From contig NZ_HE978585.1 of assembly GCF_000311985.1 (NCBI RefSeq), forward strand, positions 788,938 through 852,937: a stretch of 64,000 bases of DNA. The letters run 5' to 3'. Under the pieces are notes generated by a model. It worked only from the letters and a program-made list of their open reading frames with translations, was not told where the DNA came from and ran no database searches. Of the stretch, positions 41,989 to 49,812 are shown in pieces; positions within the stretch are counted from its first letter, which is position 1; each line of letters opens with the position of its first letter. This DNA comes from Kallipyga massiliensis ph2 (GTDB taxonomy: Bacteria > Bacillota > Clostridia > Tissierellales > Peptoniphilaceae). The position numbers were made by a program, and so were the translations under genes.

Positions 41989-43267
41989 TCTTTGTCAGAT
42001 TTCTCGAATAGAGAAGGCCATGTCCCGTCCCTCTTTTCTTGAAAAAATTTTGACGGAAGAAGAAAGGGAGGCCTTGGGTTCCCGTCTGCAACGACCGAAG
42101 ACCATAGCCGGAATCTATGCCGCCAAGGAGGCGGTGATGAAGGTCCTGGGGACGGGCTTCGGCCCGGTCGGCTTCCAGGACATCCAAATTTTTCACAGCC
42201 CCAAGGGCCGGCCCCGGGTCAGCCTGCCCCCTAAGGCCCGGAAGATTATAGAAGATCGGGGTCTGGGGAAAGTCCGGGTCTCCATCAGCCATGAGGGGGA
42301 CCTGGCCATAGCTACGGCGACGGGGGTGGAGGTCACGGTTTATGCGAAGGATAACTCGCCTTCTGCCCTCCACTTTGACCCGGAACTCAACCGGTCCTTC
42401 CTCCGGAGGGATAGGGCAGGCTATAAGGGTCAGTATGGTCGACTGGCTATCCTGGGTGGGTCCACCGGGATGGCAGGGGCCGTTTGCATGGCTGCCCAGG
42501 CGGCCCTCCGGTCGGGCACGGGCCTGGTTTATGTCGTGGTTCCGGAATCCATCAGCACGATCGTTCAGATCAAACTGACCGAAGCCATTGTCATCCCCGT
42601 CCCGGATGAGGGAAAGGGCTATTTCACCTCCGCCTCCTTGCCCGCCATTTTGGATAAGCAAGAGGGTTGGGACTGCCTGGCCATCGGGCCCGGTATGGGG
42701 CGGGAAAAAGAGAGTATAATCTGGTTTCAGGAGCTATTGCTGAAGGTGAACCGGCCAATGGTTTTGGATGCGGATGGCCTCTTTGCCCTGAGCCGGGATC
42801 CTGACCTCTTGGACCGGGTCAAGCCCCCCTTGGTCATCACCCCCCACGAAATGGAGATGGCCCGCCTCCTGGCCTGGAAAGTGGAACAAGTCCGGGGAGA
42901 CCGGGAGCTTGCCGCCCGGACCTTTTCCGAGAGATATGGGGTCATCACCCTGTTGAAGGGGCCGGATACCCTCATCACCGACGGCAAGCATTTTTACACC
43001 AATACTACCGGTAACCCCGGTATGGCCACGGCGGGGTCAGGGGATGTCCTGACGGGCATCCTGGCCGGCTTTATTGCTCATGGCTACCCGCCCATCCTGG
43101 CCAGCCGGCTGGCACCCTACCTCCATGGTCTGGCCGGGGACCTGGCAGCGGAAGGCCTGACCCAGGAGGGGATGGTTGCCGGGGATATCATTGCCTTGAT
43201 CCCATCCGCATTTTCCCGGATTGAGGCTTGGAAGGAGAAGGAAGGGGATGGCCATGCCCAAGATTAA
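41969..43267 (+). CDS. acpS-nnrD: fused holo-ACP synthase and NAD(P)H-hydrate dehydratase (AcpS-NnrD)
   Basis: A 432-residue bifunctional protein. Residues 1-122 are AcpS, which loads phosphopantetheine on [32 protein letters not shown] and [12 protein letters not shown]. Residues 150-425 are NnrD, which repairs hydrated NAD(P)[42 protein letters not shown] and the ATP/ADP-binding [14 protein letters not shown]. The NnrE epimerase part is absent. In most Bacillota these are separate genes. The start at 41969 follows AAAGGAGG. The reading frame is continuous with no sign of error at the junction. Confidence 0.9.
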   Translation: MMEVGIDLCQISRIEKAMSRPSFLEKILTEEEREALGSRLQRPKTIAGIYAAKEAVMKVLGTGFGPVGFQDIQIFHSPKGRPRVSLPPKARKIIEDRGLGKVRVSISHEGDLAIATATGVEVTVYAKDNSPSALHFDPELNRSFLRRDRAGYKGQYGRLAILGGSTGMAGAVCMAAQAALRSGTGLVYVVVPESISTIVQIKLTEAIVIPVPDEGKGYFTSASLPAILDKQEGWDCLAIGPGMGREKESIIWFQELLLKVNRPMVLDADGLFALSRDPDLLDRVKPPLVITPHEMEMARLLAWKVEQVRGDRELAARTFSERYGVITLLKGPDTLITDGKHFYTNTTGNPGMATAGSGDVLTGILAGFIAHGYPPILASRLAPYLHGLAGDLAAEGLTQEGMVAGDIIALIPSAFSRIEAWKEKEGDGHAQD

Positions 43268-43613
43268 ACGGGGGGATATCTATTATGCCGACCTCAGCCC
43301 TGTGGTGGGGTCCGAGCAGGGGGGAATCCGGCCTGTGGTGATCCTCCAAAATGACATAGGAAACAAGTATTCCCCCACAACTATCGTCGCCGCCATCACC
43401 TCCCAGGTCAACAAGTCGAGGATGCCTACCCATGTCAGCGTGTCCGGCGAGGGGACGGACCTCCCCAAGAACTCGGTCGTCCTCCTGGAACAGGTCCGGA
43501 CCATCGATAAGCAAAGACTGCAAAAAAAACTGGGCAAATTTGCCCCCTCCACCATGGAGGCCATCGGCCGGGCTTTGGACATTTCCCTGGCCCGGTCAAA
43601 CCGCCTCCGCTAA
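43254..43613 (+). CDS. ndoA: MazF/NdoA-type endoribonuclease toxin without adjacent antitoxin
   Basis: A 119-residue protein of the PemK/MazF family: [22 protein letters not shown] (the active-site Arg and loop), RPVVILQND, a Ser/Thr-rich [10 protein letters not shown] strand and the closing ALDISLARS. The enzyme cuts mRNA at short sequence motifs. The antitoxin gene normally just upstream is missing; the acpS-nnrD fusion overlaps it instead. I prefer ATG 43254 (GAAGGGG upstream) over 43248. Confidence 0.9.
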   Translation: MPKIKRGDIYYADLSPVVGSEQGGIRPVVILQNDIGNKYSPTTIVAAITSQVNKSRMPTHVSVSGEGTDLPKNSVVLLEQVRTIDKQRLQKKLGKFAPSTMEAIGRALDISLARSNRLR

Positions 43614-43643
43614 GCCTTACATAAAGTTAGAAAAGGAAATCAT

Positions 43644-44462
43644 ATGATCACGTTAAAGACAGAAGATGCCATCCGGGGAATGAGGGAGTCGGGCAAGATC
43701 CTGACCAAGACCCACCACGCCATCCGAGAAGTTCTCCGGCCCGGCCTGACCACCATGGAACTCAACGACTTTGCCGAAGCCTTCATGCTTTATAAGGACG
43801 CCATTCCTGCCCAAAAGGGCTATTCAGGCTTTCCTTTCGCCCTTTGTACCTCGGTCAACGACGAAGTCTGCCATGGCTTCCCCAATGACCGCCCCCTCCG
43901 GGAAGGGGACATCCTCTCCGTGGACAATGTAGTGAATTATAAGGGCTATCTGTCGGATTCCTGTTGGTCCTATCCCATCGGCCAACTTTCCGACCAAGAT
44001 CAGGATTTCTTCGATACCGCCAAGGAGGCCCTCATGGTGGGCCTGGCCCAAGTTCGTGTGGGCAACCACCTCAATGAGATTGGCAAGGCCATCCAGGCCT
44101 ATGTAGAAGGCAAGGGCTATTCCGTGGTCAGAGAGTTCACCGGCCATGGGATCGGACGTGAAATGCACGAAGACCCCATGGTCCTCCATTATGACCAGGG
44201 ATCCCGGGGTCCCCGGTTCAGGGAGCGGATGGTCATGACCATTGAGCCCATGATCAACATCGGCCACTGGAAGACCAAGATGGACGACAACGGCTGGACT
44301 GCCCGGACCATCGATGGTCAAAAATCCTGCCAATTCGAGCACACCTTCGCCGTCCGGGAAGATGGCCCGGAAATCCTCACCGACCAGGCCGATACTTCAC
44401 TCAGCCCGGAAGAAAAGGAGTGGATTGCCGCCTATATCAGAGATAAGCGGCTCTTTGATTGA
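43644..44462 (+). CDS. map: methionine aminopeptidase, type I
   Basis: A 272-residue enzyme that removes N-terminal Met. The metal ligands are the Asp pair in SVDNVVNYKGYLSDSCW, His in GHGIGREMHE (about 172), Glu in MTIEPM and Glu in CQFEHTF. It has the compact type I layout with no zinc-finger extension. It lies 30 bases after mazF, last in the operon. Confidence 0.94.
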   Translation: MITLKTEDAIRGMRESGKILTKTHHAIREVLRPGLTTMELNDFAEAFMLYKDAIPAQKGYSGFPFALCTSVNDEVCHGFPNDRPLREGDILSVDNVVNYKGYLSDSCWSYPIGQLSDQDQDFFDTAKEALMVGLAQVRVGNHLNEIGKAIQAYVEGKGYSVVREFTGHGIGREMHEDPMVLHYDQGSRGPRFRERMVMTIEPMINIGHWKTKMDDNGWTARTIDGQKSCQFEHTFAVREDGPEILTDQADTSLSPEEKEWIAAYIRDKRLFD

Positions 44463-44476
44463 GGGTAGGGGACTTC

Positions 44477-44524
44477 ATACCGCCCCAAATAGCGAAAACG
44501 GCCGAAAGGGCGGTATTTTTATTA
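44477..44524 (+). terminator. terminator-like hairpin after map (first unit of array R3)
   Basis: ATACCGCCC pairs with GGGCGGTAT across a 22-base loop, followed by TTTTTATT. It is also the first pair of arms of a periodic array, so terminator and array share the same sequence. Confidence 0.7.
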
Positions 44525-44640
44525 CCGCCCTTTTCATGAAATAGCCAAATAAGGCGGAAATACCAAACCACCCAATTTGCAAAATGGCTAAATGAGGCGG
44601 AAATACTACACCGCCCTATTCGCGAAATGACTCAATAAGG
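44480..44640. repeat. array R3 of periodic arms (CCGCCC / GGCGG)
   Basis: C-arms CCGCCC or CCACCC start at 44480, 44525, 44568 and 44611: steps of 45, 43 and 43 bp. The G-arms GGGCGGTAT, GGCGG-AAATAC (twice) and GGGGG alternate with them. The core between C- and G-arms is similar in each unit: AGCGAAAACGG, CATGAAATAGCC, TTGCAAAATGGC and CGCGAAATGACT. The architecture is the same as R1, R2 and R4, with different arms. It sits between map and the tRNA cluster. Confidence 0.8.
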
Positions 44641-44679
44641 GGGACTACTCAAGCTGAATACAAATTTTTCTGATTTAAC

Positions 44680-44708
44680 TTGACAAGAACACTCTTATTC
44701 CTTACACT
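44680..44708 (+). promoter_or_regulatory. promoter of the tRNA cluster
   Basis: TTGACA (44680-44685), a 17-bp spacer and TACACT (44703-44708), 22 bases before tRNA-Glu. Confidence 0.85.
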
Positions 44709-44730
44709 ATCTTAGTAACCCAATTTTTGA

Positions 44731-44802
44731 GGCCCTATGGTCAAGCGGTTAAGACATCGCCCTTTCACGGCGGTATCCCGGGTTCGAATCCCGGTAGGGT
44801 CA
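44731..44802 (+). tRNA. tRNA-Glu (TTC)
   Basis: Cloverleaf with acceptor GGCCCTA/TAGGGTC and loop CTTTCAC (anticodon TTC). First gene of the cluster. Confidence 0.95.
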
Positions 44803-44806
44803 TTTT

Positions 44807-44879
44807 GGGCGCTTAGCTCAGTTGGGAGAGCATCTGCCTTACAAGCAGGGGGTCGTAGGTTCGAGCCCTACAGTGCCCA
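44807..44879 (+). tRNA. tRNA-Val (TAC)
   Basis: Acceptor GGGCGCT/AGTGCCC, anticodon loop CTTACAA, anticodon TAC. Only 4 bases after tRNA-Glu. Confidence 0.95.
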
Positions 44880-44895
44880 AATCATTGAAATAGGT

Positions 44896-44970
44896 GGCCC
44901 GGTAGTTCAGTTGGTTTAGAATGCCAGCCTGTCACGCTGGAGGTCGTGGGTTCGAACCCCATCCGGGTCG
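44896..44970 (+). tRNA. tRNA-Asp (GTC)
   Basis: Acceptor GGCCCGG/CCGGGTC, loop CTGTCAC, anticodon GTC. Confidence 0.95.
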
Positions 44971-44997
44971 TTCACCACTAACTTGCAGAGTGGTTTT

Positions 44998-45070
44998 GCT
45001 GGTGTAGCTCAATCGGTAGAGCAACTGACTTGTAATCAGTAGGTTGAGGGTTCAAGTCCTTTCACCAGCT
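44998..45070 (+). tRNA. tRNA-Thr (TGT)
   Basis: Acceptor GCTGGTG/CACCAGC, loop CTTGTAA, anticodon TGT. It complements tRNA-Thr(GGT) at 25.2 kb. A short AAGGTCACTT/AAGTGACCTT hairpin follows at about 45073-45102, perhaps a processing or weak termination site. Confidence 0.95.
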
Positions 45071-45129
45071 TACAAAGGTCACTTATGTCAAGTGACCTTT
45101 GATTTTTTAACCACCCCCATTATTAATAA

Positions 45130-45204
45130 GCGCCTATAGCTCAGCCTGGATAGAGCAACGGACTTCTAATCCGTGTGTCCGAGGTTCGAATCCTCGTAGG
45201 CGCG
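45130..45204 (+). tRNA. tRNA-Arg (TCT)
   Basis: Acceptor GCGCCTA/TAGGCGC, loop CTTCTAA, anticodon TCT. Confidence 0.95.
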
Positions 45205-45210
45205 TATCGT

Positions 45211-45283
45211 TGGGGTATAGCCAAGCGGTAAGGCATCAGACTTTGACTCTGACATCTCGTAGGTTCGAATCCTGCTACCCCAG
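45211..45283 (+). tRNA. tRNA-Gln (TTG)
   Basis: Acceptor TGGGGTA/TACCCCA, loop CTTTGAC, anticodon TTG. Confidence 0.95.
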
Positions 45284-45324
45284 TTGGGCCGCTTCCCTTG
45301 AAAACTAAATAAAGCTCTTTATGA

Positions 45325-45397
45325 TGGGGTATAGCCAAGTCGGTAAGGCACTAGACTCTGACTCTAGGATTCGCTGGTTCGAGTCCAGCTACCCCAG
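45325..45397 (+). tRNA. tRNA-Gln (CTG)
   Basis: Same acceptor stem as the preceding tRNA-Gln; loop CTCTGAC, anticodon CTG. It likely arose by duplication of its neighbour followed by change of the anticodon arm. Confidence 0.95.
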
Positions 45398-45402
45398 TCC
45401 AT

Positions 45403-45475
45403 GATCCATTAGCTCAGTCGGTAGAGCACTTGACTTTTAATCAAGGTGTCCGGGGTTCGAATCCCCGATGGGTCA
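45403..45475 (+). tRNA. tRNA-Lys (TTT)
   Basis: Acceptor GATCCAT/ATGGGTC, loop CTTTTAA, anticodon TTT. Confidence 0.95.
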
Positions 45476-45482
45476 ATCTTAT

Positions 45483-45568
45483 GGAGAGATACCGAAGCGG
45501 TCATAACGGGGCGGTCTTGAAAACCGTTAGGGTGCAAGCCCACGGGGGTTCGAATCCCTCTCTCTCCG
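45483..45568 (+). tRNA. tRNA-Ser (TGA)
   Basis: Acceptor GGAGAGA/TCTCTCC, loop CTTGAAA, anticodon TGA, with the long variable arm of class II tRNAs. Confidence 0.95.
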
Positions 45569-45613
45569 TAGGGCTCATGAGATTCCCGATGTGACCCCCT
45601 TTCGGGATTCTTT

Positions 45614-45701
45614 GGAGAAATACCCAAGTGGCTCAAGGGGCTCCCCTGCTAAGGGAGTAGGTCGTTTACTCGGCGCGGGGGTTCGAATCCCCCTTTCTCC
45701 G
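45614..45701 (+). tRNA. tRNA-Ser (GCT)
   Basis: Acceptor GGAGAAA/TTTCTCC, loop CTGCTAA, anticodon GCT, with a long variable arm. Confidence 0.95.
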
Positions 45702-45707
45702 TAGTAT

Positions 45708-45781
45708 GGGCCATTAGCTCAGTTGGTTAGAGCAGGCGGCTCATAACCGCCCCGTCCCGGGTTCAAGTCCCTGATGGCCCA
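45708..45781 (+). tRNA. tRNA with CAT anticodon (Met elongator or Ile2)
   Basis: Acceptor GGGCCAT/ATGGCCC, loop CTCATAA. The body (TTAGCTCAGTTGGTTAGAGCA, then GGCGGCTCATAACCGCC) is like lysidine-modified tRNA-Ile2 of Bacillus, but Met cannot be excluded. It lacks initiator features. Confidence 0.9.
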
Positions 45782-45792
45782 GTAAAAAAAGT

Positions 45793-45821
45793 ATGACAAA
45801 ATGAAAATTTTGTTGTAAAAT
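45793..45821 (+). promoter_or_regulatory. promoter of tRNA-Phe (copy 1)
   Basis: ATGACA (45793-45798), a 17-bp spacer and TAAAAT (45816-45821), 25 bases before the tRNA. Confidence 0.65.
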
Positions 45822-45845
45822 AGATTTTGTCGACTGTATGTATTT

Positions 45846-45918
<73 letters not shown>

Positions 45919-45921
45919 CTC

Positions 45922-45951
45922 CTCCGAGGCTTATGCCTCGGAGTTTTTTTT
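45922..45951 (+). terminator. terminator after tRNA-Phe copy 1
   Basis: CTCCGAGGC-TTAT-GCCTCGGAG and a run of T. Confidence 0.95.
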
Positions 45952-46143
45952 ATGGATAATTATCCTAAATTGTATATAGTTTGGTATACAAACGTTTTTT
46001 TAGGGATATAATATTATTAACCAACATGGCAAATGAAAGGAGGTACTTTATAGTTGTTGGGCTTTTTTGAGAGAGACAAATAGTAATAAAACGCTTCCTT
46101 ACTCAGCAATAACTTTTGTAAAGAAAACTGTGTTGTTTTTGTA

Positions 46144-47343
46144 GGTTGATTGTAAAATCAAGTTGAACATGTAATATGAAAAGTCCATAAGGAATCCCTT
46201 TGGTAGAATGTAAGTGATGAAAGCTTCATTCACAAGGAGGACTCCCTATGGACCACTTACATTCTACTACAACTGAACACAGGAAGGGACAACATCTTAC
46301 CTTTGAGAACCGGGTTTTGATCCAAACACGCCTCAAAGATGGCTGGAGCCCTAACAGAATCGCCAAGGAGATCGGCTGTGCACCGAACACCGTCCGCAAT
46401 GAGTTCAAGCGTGGAACAGTGGCACTGTATAAAGGAAATCTCCTCCGCTACAAAGCCACCTCAGGAGAAGCCGCCTACGAAGAAAACTGCAAAGCGTGTT
46501 GCCGACACTATGATTTTCTCGAGAAAGGCGAGTTTCTCTCGTTTGTTGAGAAGATATTCTTCGAAGACGGATGGGCATTAGATGCTTGTGTCGGCTATGC
46601 ACTGAAAGAAGGCCTGTTCACCAGAAAAACAGAATGTTTGTACCAAGACACTCTATGGCTATGTTGACCTTGGACTGCTTGGCATCAAGAACACCAACCG
46701 TCCCAAGAAACTGCGTCGATCTTCCAAGAAGGTGAAATGCCGTAAAAAAAGCAGATTCTGGGGCGTAGCATCGAAGAAAGGCCCGTTCAAGTGAATGATC
46801 GCAGTGAGTTCGGGCACTGGGAGGCCGATCTTGTAATCGGTTCAAAGAAAAAGGATGACGATGCTCTGCTCACCATGATTGAGCGCGAGACTCGCGAGTA
46901 CTGGATGATCCGTGTTCCGGGCCGGAATCCAAACGGTGTCATTGCCGCCTTAGAGGCTGTCCGTGCACAGTACAGTGACCACGGGACGATATCTTCAAGA
47001 CGGTCATGACAGACAATAGATCCGAGTTCTCCATGTTGTCCGAGCCGGAAGAGTTAAGCAAAACGCTGGTGTACTTTGCCCATCTATGCCTCTTGCGAGA
47101 AGGGATCCGTGGAGCGTCACAACGGTCTGATCCGCAGATTCATCCCTAAGGGGAAACGGATCGATAGCTACACTGATGAGCAGATCGCTCAGATCGAGAT
47201 TTGGTGTAACAGCCTTCCGAGGAAACTTCTGGGCTACTGTACCCCGGATGATCTCTTTGAGGACGAACTGGATCGGATCTATGCCTGTGTCGCCTGATGG
47301 CTATTCAACTGTCAATGTTCAACTTGTTATTGCAATTTACGAC
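46144..47343 (+). mobile_element. IS30-type insertion sequence, decayed copy A
   Basis: About 1.2 kb, beginning GGTTGATTGTAAAA and ending near 47343. The ends share the inverted core CAAGTTGAACAT (46160-46171) and ATGTTCAACTTG (47315-47326). The left boundary is firm, because the second copy (49813) starts with the same bases and the flanking direct repeat is interrupted exactly here. The right boundary is an estimate. The transposase gene is broken. Confidence 0.8.
46248..47297 (+). pseudogene. IS30-family transposase, frameshifted
   Basis: The 139-residue start (46248-46667) has the HTH region RLKDGWSPNRIAKEIGCAPNTVRNE. The catalytic core follows in other frames: FGHWEADLVIG (first Asp) in 46791-47009, TDN-SEF (second Asp) near 47008-47026 and ERHNGLIRRFIPKG (Glu) in 47076-47297. 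At least three frame changes are needed, including one missing base in CCCATCTATGCC near 47080. The second Asp motif has Arg where copy B has Gly. It cannot make an intact enzyme. Confidence 0.85.
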
Positions 47344-47546
47344 AGTATTTTAAGCTGTACATGGGAGAAATTGAAGGAAGAGGATAATTTCTTCGAACTA
47401 TATAAGATAATTGGGAAAAGTCAGATAAATTAATAGAACCCTATGAAGCAATTGCTTCGATGTAAACATAATTTGACGTGATGTCAAAAACAATAGCTTG
47501 CTTTTTTTACTAAGCAAAGTAATCTAATTCTGAGGAGGCAATTACT
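47344..47546 (+). other. gap after IS30 copy A with a possible gene remnant
   Basis: 47344-47433 reads in one frame as SCTWEKLKEEDNFFELYKII and a few more residues, then a stop: perhaps the end of a gene cut by the insertion. TTTGAC-GTGAT-GTCAAA (47472-47488) is a perfect palindrome 60 bases before the XRE regulator and is a candidate operator. Confidence 0.4.
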
Positions 47547-47909
47547 ATGATTGGGGAGAGAATCAAAATCCTAAGAAAAACAAAAGGTTTATCACAGGAG
47601 GAATTAGCAAAAAGTTTGTGTGTATCGAGACAAACCGTATCAAAATGGGAGAATGGAAATTCTGTGCCAGATGTGGAGGTATTAGTACGTATGGCGGATG
47701 TTTTTCAAGTCACAGCGAGTGAACTTTTAGCAGAAACGGTAGAGAAAAATTCAGATGACACATCTGTAGGAAATCAATTATCAAAGATTCGAGAAGAACT
47801 GGAGGTAAGAAATGAACGAAACAAAAGAATAAGGGGTAGAGTAAAAGCCTTTATCTTCGCTGGAATTGTAATCCTTTTAATAATCCTGCTTTTAAATGGT
47901 GCTTCATAG
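47547..47909 (+). CDS. XRE-family regulator with C-terminal membrane anchor
   Basis: A 120-residue protein. Residues 1-62 are a Cro/C1 HTH (IKILRKTKGLSQEELAKSL, VSRQTVSKWENGNSVPDVEVL). A charged helix (75-100) leads to a single hydrophobic segment (about 101-117, FIFAGIVILLIILLL), so the repressor is probably tethered to the membrane. The ATG follows GAGGAGG. The gene is AT-rich. A palindrome upstream may be its own site. The secreted protein gene 85 bases downstream may be co-regulated. Confidence 0.85.
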   Translation: MIGERIKILRKTKGLSQEELAKSLCVSRQTVSKWENGNSVPDVEVLVRMADVFQVTASELLAETVEKNSDDTSVGNQLSKIREELEVRNERNKRIRGRVKAFIFAGIVILLIILLLNGAS

Positions 47910-47993
47910 TAGGTTTTCTGTGGAATAGGTTGATTTCCTGAATAAGAAAAAAGTCAAAAGAACAAAGGAAGGAGATCAGGTAGGAAAAGAGTA

Positions 47994-48824
47994 TTGGCTG
48001 CATTAATGATGCTTGTTCTTATATTACCGTCAACATGCTACTCAATGTCATATCGCGAGGGGGATAAAAAAACTAGTGGTCAAGATAACATTGCACCTTC
48101 TATAAATACGTCTATTAGTAAAAAACAACAGTACAAAGCAAATTCATATTTTAAATCATATCAAGAGGATTTTAAATCCTTTATTAATTTGAAATTGAAT
48201 AATAATCTTGCGGTTTCACCTGAAAATCTTATTCAAAGCTTTATCCAAGCTAAAGGAAAAACATATGATATTAATTCCCTAATGCGTTCAACAGAAACAT
48301 ATACGATCTACTTAGACGATAAGAACTCGATTACATTGCAAGGGGCTTATTTTTATGTTCATAGGGAAGAGGAAGCTCCATGCACTCCAGAACGTATATC
48401 AAAAGGAGCTATTGACACAAAAAACATATCGAAGGCAAGTGCACGAAAGACTACAGGTATAAAAAAATATTACCATGCTGTTTATGCTTTGGTACTTGGA
48501 CAAGAGCTTTATAGAATTACACAAGAAGCCCAATTTACATATAACGGTTCAAGCGTAACTGCTAATTATTCCGATGGCTATTATTCAAGAGGTTTTTTAA
48601 GTATTTGGCAGGTTTCAGATTTTCAAGACTCTATAAAAAGCACATTTAATGGAGCTGCGCGCGTAAAATCTTCGGCAAACTTTCATTATGGGTTAGAAAT
48701 TAATGGTATTGGTTTGGTGATACAGGACCATAATTGTTGGGTAGATATTCGCTGCACTAAGAATGGCTATGTAAAAGGCTATTGTGACGGTGCCCATGGT
48801 GATCCAATTTTTGATATATTGTAA
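47994..48824 (+). CDS. secreted protein of unknown function, start codon uncertain
   Basis: A 276-residue AT-rich product with no recognised domain. The open frame begins at TTG 47994, giving a hydrophobic leader (LMMLVLILPSTCYS) without the usual basic start. The in-frame codons just upstream read Arg-Lys-Arg-Val, as expected of a signal peptide, but the codon where ATG should stand is GGT, and GGAAGGAG lies at 47968-47975. The start may have been lost by mutation. The mature part has four Cys, pairing possible in CTPERI, HNCWVDIRC and YCDGAHGD. A strong terminator follows. Confidence 0.5.
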   Translation: MAALMMLVLILPSTCYSMSYREGDKKTSGQDNIAPSINTSISKKQQYKANSYFKSYQEDFKSFINLKLNNNLAVSPENLIQSFIQAKGKTYDINSLMRSTETYTIYLDDKNSITLQGAYFYVHREEEAPCTPERISKGAIDTKNISKASARKTTGIKKYYHAVYALVLGQELYRITQEAQFTYNGSSVTANYSDGYYSRGFLSIWQVSDFQDSIKSTFNGAARVKSSANFHYGLEINGIGLVIQDHNCWVDIRCTKNGYVKGYCDGAHGDPIFDIL

Positions 48825-48847
48825 AAAAGGAATTTAAGTGAGTTGAA

Positions 48848-48892
48848 AGAATCCGATATGATCTTTTGGTCATATCGGATTTTTTTATTTGA
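48848..48892 (+). terminator. terminator after the secreted protein gene
   Basis: AATCCGATATGATC-TTTT-GGTCATATCGGATT with a T7 tract. Confidence 0.93.
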
Positions 48893-49051
48893 TGACAGAA
48901 AAAATTCTCTATGCTGAAAATAATGAAAACTGGAATACCCATCATAAAATTGATTAAAATAAAAGAAGCGGGGAGGGAGAAAATTATTCGATACTGTTTT
49001 AATCCTCTGGAAAGGGATCGATGAACCCTTTCATGATTGATCGGAGTTACC

Positions 49052-49792
49052 ATGAAACTTGCCTTGGCCGCATTGGGCTTTATCAATGAGGACATCCGCC
49101 ACAACCAAAGGGTCATTATTGACACGCTCAAGGCCAATCAGGGTCGGGCTGACCTGATCCTTTTTGGAGAGGCTTTTCTCCAGGGCTTTTATGGGCCCAC
49201 CTTTGATCTTGCCCATGATCGGGAGATCGCATTGCCTGTGGATCATCCTGTTATTAACGAGATTAGAGAGGCGGCTAAGAAATTCCACACTGCAATATCC
49301 TTTGGCTTCATTGAGCGGGCAGGGGATGATTTTTATAGCACCCAGCTGACCATTGGTCCCGAAGGACAGGTCATGGATCGCTTTCGTCGGGTGTCGCCGG
49401 GTTGGAAGGAGAAGGACGCCGGTCCGAGTTACCGGGAAGGGGAGGACTTTCACGCCTTTACCTTTTTAGGCGTAAAAATGGCAACAGCTCTCTGCGGGGA
49501 CCTCTGGTATGATGAGAATCTGGATAAGATTCGCGCCCTTCAGCCGGACCTTCTTCTCTGGCCGGTCTACACGGATTATCCATATAGGGACTGGAATACT
49601 TCGATAAAGTATGACTACGCCGACCGGGCTAATAAAGCCTGCGATCGGGTGGCCTATGTGAATTCTTACTGCTTGGATAAGGCCGAAGAGAATGAGATTG
49701 CCAAAGGCGGTGCCGCTTTCTTTAATAAGGGAGAGATTGAAGGCGAGATTCCCTCCGGCAATGAGGGTGTCCTTTTGGCTGAGATCGTCTGA
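49052..49792 (+). CDS. carbon-nitrogen hydrolase (nitrilase superfamily)
   Basis: A 246-residue protein. The catalytic Glu is in LILFGEAFLQG (about 38) and the Cys nucleophile in TALCGDLWYDE (about 150). The region that normally carries the catalytic Lys reads RFRRVSPGWKEKD, with Arg-Arg at the expected place and Lys only a few residues later, so the triad may be shifted. The substrate is unknown (amides or nitriles). Its composition is GC-richer than the genes either side. ATG 49052 follows CGGAG; an in-frame ATG at 49037 is less likely. It lies inside the duplicated-tRNA segment. Confidence 0.75.
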   Translation: MKLALAALGFINEDIRHNQRVIIDTLKANQGRADLILFGEAFLQGFYGPTFDLAHDREIALPVDHPVINEIREAAKKFHTAISFGFIERAGDDFYSTQLTIGPEGQVMDRFRRVSPGWKEKDAGPSYREGEDFHAFTFLGVKMATALCGDLWYDENLDKIRALQPDLLLWPVYTDYPYRDWNTSIKYDYADRANKACDRVAYVNSYCLDKAEENEIAKGGAAFFNKGEIEGEIPSGNEGVLLAEIV

Positions 49793-49812
49793 GGTTTTGA
49801 TGGAAAAGAAAA

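Noticed and set aside
46248-47297. Programmed frameshifting in the IS30-type transposase
   Set aside because: Several independent frame changes and a damaged DDE motif are present, and IS30 elements normally use a single frame; decay explains it better.
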